Below are positions 6,493 through 11,163 of a DNA stretch of 11,163 bases, piece by piece. Origin of the DNA: an uncultured Veillonella sp. (GTDB taxonomy: Bacteria; Bacillota; Negativicutes; Veillonellales; Veillonellaceae); assembly GCA_900549805.1 (NCBI GenBank), contig URPV01000041.1, positions 1-11,163 on the forward strand. The letters run 5' to 3'. The position numbers were made by a program, and so were the translations under genes. The stretch's first letter is position 1; every line of letters begins with the position of its first letter. Below the pieces are notes generated by a model, which worked only from the letters and a program-made list of their open reading frames with translations, did not search any database and was not told where the DNA came from.

Positions 6493-7344
6493 CTATTGCA
6501 ACGCATTAGCGCCACCCACAATTTCAGAGATTTCGTTAGTAATGCTAGCTTGACGCAATTTATTATATTCAAGGCTGAGTTTGCCAATGAGTTCAGAGGC
6601 ATTATCCGTAGCGGATGTCATCGCGGTCATACGAGACCCTAATTCACTAGCCGCTGCTTGCAAAAGTCCATTGAACACACTGGATTCAAGGTATTGAGGA
6701 AGAAGAGCCGTAAGAACTTCTTCTTCGCCAGGCATATAGAAATATGCGCCACCCTCTTGATCCCCTTCTGGTGGAGTTACTGGAAGAAGGCGTTCTTGTG
6801 TAGGAATCTGCGTCATGGAGTTGACGAATTTAGTGTACACGAGGACAACTTCATCCACTTGACCAGCGAGGAATTGATTTTGTGCTTCTCGCATCAAAGC
6901 TCGTGCATCGCTGTATTCTGGTTTGTCGGAATAGCCTGTAAACTTAGCGGATACGGTATAACCACGGGAGGCGAAATGATCGACTACCTTGCGGCCAGAG
7001 GCGATGATTTCAATCGCGCTCTTGTCCTTATCAGCAAAGGTTTGCTCTGCAAATTTAGCCAAGTTAGAGCTATAAGCACCAGCTAACCCCTTATCAGCAC
7101 CTACGATGACGTAAGCGGTTTTCTTAATTGGACGAGCATCCAATAAAGGGCTGGTACCACCGGCAATAGAACCAGATACACGGCGCATAATTTGTCCTAG
7201 CTTTTCAGCATAAGGACCAACACCTTCGGCACGGGCTTGGGCTTTACGCATGCGGGCAGAAGCGACCATCTTCATGGCCTTTGTAATTTGCTGCGTATTA
7301 CCAACGGATTTTATGCGTTTGCGTAAATCCTGTGCACTAGCCAT
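6493..7344 (-). CDS. atpG: F1Fo ATP synthase gamma subunit
   Basis: This 283-aa gamma subunit forms the rotating central shaft of F1. The N-terminal helix has the typical LRKRIKSVGNTQQITKAMK run (7-25) followed by MVASARMRKAQ. The middle Rossmann-like domain has IVGADKGLAGAYSSN (80-94), in place of the more usual SDRGLCGG wording. The C-terminal helix carries SRMTAMTSATDNA (227-239) and NKLRQASITNEISEIVGGANAL (start 251), the part that sits inside the alpha3beta3 ring. AAGGAGG at 7353-7359 is 8 nt from ATG and lies within the end of atpA, whose stop codon is only 3 nt before the start, so the two are likely translationally coupled. Confidence 0.97.
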   Translation of the reverse strand: MASAQDLRKRIKSVGNTQQITKAMKMVASARMRKAQARAEGVGPYAEKLGQIMRRVSGSIAGGTSPLLDARPIKKTAYVIVGADKGLAGAYSSNLAKFAEQTFADKDKSAIEIIASGRKVVDHFASRGYTVSAKFTGYSDKPEYSDARALMREAQNQFLAGQVDEVVLVYTKFVNSMTQIPTQERLLPVTPPEGDQEGGAYFYMPGEEEVLTALLPQYLESSVFNGLLQAAASELGSRMTAMTSATDNASELIGKLSLEYNKLRQASITNEISEIVGGANALQ

Positions 7345-7347
7345 ATA

Positions 7348-8886
7348 TTACGCCTCCTTAGAAGCCACTAATGTATGGGTAGCACCAAATGCCTTAACGC
7401 ATTCAGCAATAGCTGTCTTCAATTCTTCTTCTACAGCGGATTCCAATTTGCCAGATGTGTTGATAGCATCAATGATGGATTTGTTATGCATGTTAACATA
7501 ACGAATTAATTCATCTTCAAAGGCCAATACATCTTCCAATTGGATGGATGCGAGGAAGCCTTTAGTACCAGCATAGAGGCAGATAACTTGTTCAGCTACG
7601 GACAATGGGCTGTATTGGTCTTGCTTGAGCATTTCTGTCAAACGAGCACCACGATCCAATTGAGCTTTAGTGGACGCATCAAGGTCGGAACCGAATTGGG
7701 CAAAGGCCGCCAATTCACGATATTGAGCCAATTCCAAACGAAGTTGACCCGCAACGGATTTCATGGCCTTGGTTTGGGCAGACCCACCTACACGGGATAC
7801 GGACAAACCTACGTCGACAGCCGGACGAATACCGGAGTTAAACATATCTGTACCCAAGAAGATTTGACCATCGGTGATGGAAATTACGTTAGTTGGGATA
7901 TAGGCAGATACGTCACCTGCTTGTGTTTCGATGATTGGAAGAGCTGTAATAGAGCCGCCACCCAATTCATCGGACAACTTGGCAGCCCGTTCCAACAAAC
8001 GGCTGTGTAAGTAGAATACGTCCCCTGGATAAGCTTCACGCCCTGGTGGACGACGGAGAAGCAAGGACATTGCACGGTATGCGGCAGCTTGTTTAGTCAA
8101 GTCATCGTATACGCACAATACATGTTTACCTTCATACATGAAGTGTTCGCCCATAGCAACACCGGCATATGGAGCGATGTATTGAAGAGGTGCCCCAGTA
8201 GAAGCAGATGCAGATACTACGATAGTGTAGTCCATAGCACCAAACTCTTCCAATTTTTGTACTACAGAAGCTACGGTGGATTCCTTTTGACCAATAGCTA
8301 CGTAGATACAGATTACATCCTTCCCTTTTTGGTTGAGAATAGTATCGATTGCGATAGCTGTTTTACCAGTACCGCGGTCACCGATGATCAATTCCCGTTG
8401 GCCACGACCAATTGGAACCATAGCATCGATGGCTTTTAAGCCAGTTTGTAAAGGTTGGTTTACAGACTTACGGTCTGCAATACCAGGTGCTGGGTATTCC
8501 ACAGGACGGAAGTCTGTGGTTGCGATTTCCCCTTTGCCATCCAAAGGTTGGCCCAATGGATCGACAACACGACCAATCAAAGCTTCTCCTACTGGCACTT
8601 GCATGATACGGCCAGTACGTTTAACTTGGTCACCTTCTTTAATCAGGTTGCCATTCCCCAAGAGTACAGCACCTACATTGTCTAATTCCAAGTTGAGAAC
8701 TAGACCATATACGCCATGTGGCAATTCAAGAAGTTCGCCTGCCATGGCTTTATCAAGACCATAGATATGAGCGATACCATCACCCACATCAAGGACTGTG
8801 CCTACATCATCAACATTCAAATCCACATCATAGTTTTGAATTTGTTGCTTGATAATGGCAGTGATTTCCTCAGGTTTCATTTTCAT
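7348..8886 (-). CDS. atpA: F1Fo ATP synthase alpha subunit
   Basis: This 512-aa non-catalytic nucleotide-binding subunit of F1 alternates with beta in the hexamer. The N-terminal part (about 1-95) binds delta and forms the crown. Walker A is GDRGTGKT (169-176, K175). [20 protein letters not shown] (from 280) and the arginine-finger segment SVSRVGG (362-368, R365) are intact. The C-terminal helical domain covers about 385-512. Length is normal. An AGAGGTGA site (8897-8904) is 10 nt from the ATG at 8886. M3 is a possible alternative start but is further away. atpH ends 20 nt upstream. Confidence 0.98.
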   Translation of the reverse strand: MKMKPEEITAIIKQQIQNYDVDLNVDDVGTVLDVGDGIAHIYGLDKAMAGELLELPHGVYGLVLNLELDNVGAVLLGNGNLIKEGDQVKRTGRIMQVPVGEALIGRVVDPLGQPLDGKGEIATTDFRPVEYPAPGIADRKSVNQPLQTGLKAIDAMVPIGRGQRELIIGDRGTGKTAIAIDTILNQKGKDVICIYVAIGQKESTVASVVQKLEEFGAMDYTIVVSASASTGAPLQYIAPYAGVAMGEHFMYEGKHVLCVYDDLTKQAAAYRAMSLLLRRPPGREAYPGDVFYLHSRLLERAAKLSDELGGGSITALPIIETQAGDVSAYIPTNVISITDGQIFLGTDMFNSGIRPAVDVGLSVSRVGGSAQTKAMKSVAGQLRLELAQYRELAAFAQFGSDLDASTKAQLDRGARLTEMLKQDQYSPLSVAEQVICLYAGTKGFLASIQLEDVLAFEDELIRYVNMHNKSIIDAINTSGKLESAVEEELKTAIAECVKAFGATHTLVASKEA

Positions 8887-8906
8887 AAATTCCCGTTCAC
8901 CTCTGT

Positions 8907-9455
8907 CTATTGAGCAACGCCTACGGTAAGAGCCTTTTTAAGTTCTTCCAAGCGACGTGCTACGGAACCGTCAATGCGCATATCCCCAATTTGAACGACT
9001 AAGCCGCCCACGATGGAAGGATCAATACGCGTTTGTAAAATAACTGTTTTTCCAGTAATCGTTTGCAATTTTGTAAGCAATTGACTGCTTTGCTCTTCTG
9101 TCAATGGTTCTACGACAGACACCGTAGCCTTGATGATGCCACGTGCCTCTTGAGACCGGTCTACAAAAGCTTGCAAGGCTTCACATATATAGTGAGCGCG
9201 GTTACGGTGAATCATAACAAAGAGGAAGTGCAATACCGATTTGTCTAATTCATCACCGAAGATTTTGCTTAACAATTGGCATTTAGCATCAGCTGTTAGC
9301 AAAGGATTGTCAATAAACTTAACCAAATCAGGTTGCTCATTGAGTGTAGCTAGTACTTGTTCAACCTCGTGTTCGGTTTCTACTAAAGTCTTAGACTCTT
9401 GAGCAAGCTCAAATAAGGCTTCACTGTAACGATCTGCTACAATTCCTACGCTCAT
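8907..9455 (-). CDS. atpH: F1Fo ATP synthase delta subunit (OSCP homologue)
   Basis: Delta links F1 alpha to the b-subunit peripheral stalk. From the chosen ATG it has 182 aa, with the N-terminal helical domain starting [13 protein letters not shown] (6-18) as in the family. The C-terminal signature, from [15 protein letters not shown] (144-158) to [17 protein letters not shown], is intact. A longer form using GTG at 9464 would overlap the atpF stop codon as GTGA, but the upstream GGGG (9467-9470) is then only 2 nt away. For ATG 9455 it is 11 nt away, and the protein start then matches the family better. Both starts remain possible. Translation is probably coupled to atpF. Confidence 0.94.
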   Translation of the reverse strand: MSVGIVADRYSEALFELAQESKTLVETEHEVEQVLATLNEQPDLVKFIDNPLLTADAKCQLLSKIFGDELDKSVLHFLFVMIHRNRAHYICEALQAFVDRSQEARGIIKATVSVVEPLTEEQSSQLLTKLQTITGKTVILQTRIDPSIVGGLVVQIGDMRIDGSVARRLEELKKALTVGVAQ

Positions 9456-9460
9456 ATGTA

Positions 9461-9958
9461 TCACAACCCCATTGTTTTACTATTCAAATGTGCAATAGCG
9501 TCGTCGATGAGTTTCGCGTTAGTTTCGCTGTTCATGTCTTTTTCTACAACCTTGCTAGCCATAGCGACGGACATGGAAACGATATCTTCACGGAGACTCT
9601 TCATAGCTTGATCTCGCTCTTCTTCAATTTCACGGCGTGCCTTATCGCGTTCTGTATCCAATTGTTGACGAAGGTCAGACAATTGTTGAGCAGATACTGC
9701 TTTAGCTTCTTGTACCGCTTTTTCTACGATTTCTTGTGCTTCTTTACGAGCCGCTTGCAATTGGTCTTCATAGGATTGACGCATTTCTTGCGCTTCTACC
9801 TTAGCGGATTCTGCTGCTGCCAAATCATTGGCAATGCGTTCTTTCCGTTCTTCGAGCATGTTGCAAATTGGCTTATAAGCGAATTTTGCCAAGATGAATA
9901 AGAGAATTAAGAAGTTGATAATTTGAGCAAGAATTGTACCACTAGTGAGATCTACCAA
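9461..9958 (-). CDS. atpF: F1Fo ATP synthase b subunit
   Basis: This 165-aa b subunit forms the peripheral stalk holding F1 against rotation. There is one N-terminal membrane helix (about 9-27), then a long charged coiled coil (about 35-140) rich in Ala, Glu, Arg and Gln, and a short C-terminal segment (SETNAKLIDDAIAHL, from 144) that contacts delta. The start codon is TTG, supported by AGAGGAGGG (9966-9974) 7 nt upstream. The first internal ATG (M34) would remove the membrane helix, so TTG is required. atpE ends 18 nt upstream. A single b gene is present, so the stalk is predicted to be a b2 homodimer. Confidence 0.95.
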   Translation of the reverse strand: MVDLTSGTILAQIINFLILLFILAKFAYKPICNMLEERKERIANDLAAAESAKVEAQEMRQSYEDQLQAARKEAQEIVEKAVQEAKAVSAQQLSDLRQQLDTERDKARREIEEERDQAMKSLREDIVSMSVAMASKVVEKDMNSETNAKLIDDAIAHLNSKTMGL

Positions 9959-9965
9959 TGGATGT

Positions 9966-9974
9966 CCCTCCTCT
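9966..9974 (-). promoter_or_regulatory. Strong ribosome binding site that decides the TTG start of atpF
   Basis: On the - strand this reads AGAGGAGGG, ending 7 nt before TTG 9958. No in-frame ATG lies at suitable spacing. A strong site paired with a weak start codon may tune the b-subunit level relative to c. Confidence 0.75.
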
Positions 9975-9976
9975 TA

Positions 9977-10213
9977 TTAACCTCGAACGAATACAAGCAC
10001 AATGGCAATAACTACGGCGATGATTGGCAATGCTTCGATCAAGCCGATAGAGATAAACATAGATGTACGAAGTTCGCCTTTCATTTCAGGTTGGCGTGTC
10101 ATACCTTCGAGCCATTTAGCGGATACCAAGCCATCGCCCACACCGGCGCCAATCGCAGCACCTGCGATTGCAAGACCTGCACCAATTGCATAAAGACCAG
10201 ATAAAAGTTCCAT
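9977..10213 (-). CDS. atpE: F1Fo ATP synthase c subunit
   Basis: This 78-aa ring-forming proteolipid makes a two-helix hairpin. Helix 1 (about 3-30) is Gly-rich with alternating Gly/Ala for tight packing. The polar loop has RQP (40-42), which contacts gamma and epsilon. Helix 2 (about 50-75) carries the ion-binding carboxylate E60 in LIEALPIIAVV. Helix 1 has Asp (D27, in GVGDG) where Na+-type rings have Gln, and Ala follows E60 where Na+-type rings have Ser or Thr. The Na+ site is therefore absent and proton coupling is predicted. A TTG six bases upstream is in frame, but CCTCC on the + strand (GGAGG, 10223-10227) is 9 nt from ATG 10213 and only 3 nt from the TTG, so the ATG is chosen. Confidence 0.96.
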   Translation of the reverse strand: MELLSGLYAIGAGLAIAGAAIGAGVGDGLVSAKWLEGMTRQPEMKGELRTSMFISIGLIEALPIIAVVIAIVLVFVRG

Positions 10214-10252
10214 AATCAAAAACCTCCATGGAAATAGAAAATCATTTACGCA

Positions 10253-10933
10253 TTAATGTTCTTCTTCACTAGCCCCTTGATTCAAGTAGGCAGAAGTAAG
10301 AATTGCGAAAACAAAGGCTTGAATTGTCCCAACAAACAAGCTGAAAGCGAGCCAAATCCAAGTGAGCGGAACCCAAGTCGGAAGCAAGGTATACAATAAT
10401 TCCGCCATGATTTCACCGGCAATGATGTTGCCGAAGAGACGAACCGTCAATGTAACCGGTTTAGCGACTTCTTCAAAGACATTGAGAATGAAGAGCGCCT
10501 TGAACGGTTGGAAAAAGTGCTTGAAGTAGCCAAGCCCTTTTGTTTGGAGGCTAATGCCCCAAACCAAAACCGTACTTACAATGGCCAAGGCCAAAGCGGT
10601 GTTTACATCGGCTGTCGGGGAGCTAATATGATGATTTGTTGGCAACAAACCAATCTGATTAGCAATAAAGATGAATAGGAAAAACGTATAGAGGACGGCG
10701 CCAGCCTTCTTCCATTGTTTTTCAATACCCGGCGCAAGCTGTGCTTTAAGCCCTTCCAGTACCATTTCCATAAGGTTTTGCACCCCCGATGGTACGAGTT
10801 GTTGCTTTCTTGCAGCCAGCAAGGCGATGACGAGAACGATGGCCATAACAATCCACGTATTAATCAACGTGTCTAAGTTAAAGTTCAGTCCTAGCCATTG
10901 GACAACCTGATGGTGTCCTGCATGCAATTCCAC
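10253..10933 (-). CDS. atpB: F1Fo ATP synthase a subunit
   Basis: This 226-aa a subunit forms the two half-channels for ions beside the c ring. Several membrane helices are visible (about 23-41, 78-98, 111-129, 139-155, 172-184 and 193-215). SPTADVNTALALA (105-117), the essential arginine R165 in TVRLFGNIIAGEI (163-175) and Q205 in IQAFVFAILT (204-213) match the family. The start is GTG at 10933, with GGAAAGGGG (10942-10950) 8 nt upstream, giving MELHAGHHQVVQWLGL. An upstream in-frame ATG at 10996 would add 21 residues of untypical sequence and would leave that ribosome binding site inside the gene. It is the first gene of the operon in this window. No atpI lies between it and the right edge (230 bp). 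Confidence 0.96.
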   Translation of the reverse strand: MELHAGHHQVVQWLGLNFNLDTLINTWIVMAIVLVIALLAARKQQLVPSGVQNLMEMVLEGLKAQLAPGIEKQWKKAGAVLYTFFLFIFIANQIGLLPTNHHISSPTADVNTALALAIVSTVLVWGISLQTKGLGYFKHFFQPFKALFILNVFEEVAKPVTLTVRLFGNIIAGEIMAELLYTLLPTWVPLTWIWLAFSLFVGTIQAFVFAILTSAYLNQGASEEEH

Positions 10934-10953
10934 GGCTATTACCCCTTTCCAAT

Positions 10954-10963
10954 TGTCGCGACA
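10954..10963. promoter_or_regulatory. Perfect 10-bp palindrome in the atp leader
   Basis: TGTCGCGACA is fully palindromic and stands out as GC-rich in an AT-rich leader. It lies between the candidate transcription start (about 11001) and the atpB ribosome binding site. It is too tight to fold as a hairpin in RNA, so any role would be as a protein-binding DNA site. Confidence 0.25.
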
Positions 10964-10982
10964 TAATGCTACATACAAAACC

Positions 10983-11030
10983 ATATGCACAAACAATGTC
11001 TATTTACATTCTACTAATAAATATGCACAA
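10983..11030. repeat. Two direct copies of ATATGCACAA around the atp promoter
   Basis: The 10-mer ATATGCACAA occurs at 10983-10992 and again at 11021-11030, 38 nt apart in start position, flanking the candidate -10 box. The right copy is half of the dyad at 11024-11035. The pair could be a full and a half operator. Confidence 0.4.
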
Positions 11031-11036
11031 GTGCAA
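11008..11036 (-). promoter_or_regulatory. Probable promoter of the atp operon, with a dyad over the -35
   Basis: On the - strand TTGCAC (11031-11036) and TAGAAT (11008-11013) are spaced by 17 nt, a good sigma-A-type promoter. The predicted start is near 11001, giving a leader of about 68 nt before the GTG of atpB. The perfect dyad TGCAC-AA-GTGCA (11024-11035) covers most of the -35 box, so a regulator bound there would compete with RNA polymerase. Confidence 0.55.
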
Positions 11037-11090
11037 TAATCTGAAAGCCCTTTTAAGGCATGAATTATTATGTATAGTTGATAAAAAAAG

Positions 11091-11096
11091 ATTATA
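11091..11096 (-). promoter_or_regulatory. Second TATAAT box further upstream of atpB
   Basis: A consensus -10, TATAAT, on the - strand has no good -35 at the normal distance. The Rex/CRP-like dyad at 11125-11142 is centred about 49 bp upstream of its expected start point. It could be an activator-dependent distal atp promoter or chance in AT-rich DNA. Confidence 0.2.
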
Positions 11097-11124
11097 TTTA
11101 CCGCATGTATAGATACACATAGGC

Positions 11125-11142
11125 CTGTGACATAGTTCACAA
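11125..11142. promoter_or_regulatory. Rex- or CRP/FNR-like operator near the right edge
   Basis: The + strand reads CTGTGAC-ATAG-TTCACAA. The core TGTGA-N6-TCACA is exactly the CRP half-site arrangement. Against the Rex pattern TTGTGAA-N4-TTCACAA it fits 12 of 14 defined positions. It may serve the atp operon or a gene beyond the window. Which regulator, if any, binds cannot be decided from sequence alone. Confidence 0.4.
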
Positions 11143-11163
11143 GAGCAGTTCCCTCTAGTCTTT

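Noticed and set aside
8333..8764. 143-codon + strand frame opposite atpA
   Set aside because: It is antisense to conserved atpA, has Pro/Arg-rich low-complexity content and no initiation signals. It is a shadow frame.
10934..10996. ATG-initiated 21-residue extension of AtpB
   Set aside because: GGAAAGGGG is placed for GTG 10933, the extra residues do not resemble AtpB starts, and the extension would use up most of the predicted leader.
11041..11062. GCCCTTTTAAGGC possible hairpin upstream of the atp promoter
   Set aside because: The stem is only 3-4 bp with no following T-run, too weak to call a terminator.

Overview
The window looks like part of the chromosome of a member of the Bacillota. 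The supporting signs are strong AGGAGG-type ribosome binding sites, intrinsic terminators with long U-tracts, compact operons and a complete atpBEFHAGDC operon. The overall look of the ATP synthase proteins, together with Sec-type signal peptides on secreted proteins of no recognised family, suggests the Negativicutes (Veillonella-like, diderm). That genus-level guess is an impression from memory of such proteins and was not computed.

Region 1 (1-2070, + strand) holds two tandem genes for exported proteins of unknown function (341 and 251 aa). They are clear paralogues, sharing an FRYPYY block, a (A/G)DLYL(S/A)P block, a YGTED(A/S)LTMPSH block and a LPYKRIPTD block. Each is preceded by a near-identical GCCTCAC/GTGAGGC hairpin, so the family may continue to the left of the window. 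This is the least explained part of the window.

Region 2 (2031-4600) has an AmhX-like M20 amidohydrolase on the - strand, divergent from a translationally coupled yjiH-yjiG pair on the + strand. YjiH and YjiG are 'gate/nucleoside-recognition' membrane proteins. In E. coli, as I recall, yjiH-yjiG sit next to the isoaspartyl dipeptidase gene iadA. Pairing with a peptidase-like hydrolase here suggests that the membrane pair handles a peptide or amino-acid conjugate. The 156-bp divergent spacer holds two candidate promoters and a 14-bp dyad.

Region 3 (4560-11036, - strand) is the full F1Fo ATP synthase operon atpB-E-F-H-A-G-D-C, ending at a bidirectional terminator shared with yjiG. The genes are separated by 39 nt or less. 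Fo (a, c, b) conducts ions and F1 (delta, alpha, gamma, beta, epsilon) couples this to ATP synthesis or hydrolysis. The c subunit lacks the usual Na+ ligands, so proton coupling is predicted. Epsilon carries an IDxxRA ATP-binding motif. Translation starts are non-ATG for atpB (GTG) and atpF (TTG), and were reassigned from ribosome binding sites for atpB, atpE, atpH and yjiH.

Region 4 (10934-11163) is the leader and upstream region of the atp operon. It has a good sigma-A-type promoter whose -35 lies inside a TGCAC-AA-GTGCA dyad, a 10-bp repeat, a leader palindrome and a Rex/CRP-like dyad near the right edge. No tRNA, rRNA, CRISPR array, transposase or phage gene was seen. Most of the window is housekeeping. 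The tandem secreted paralogues and the regulatory dyads are what merit follow-up.
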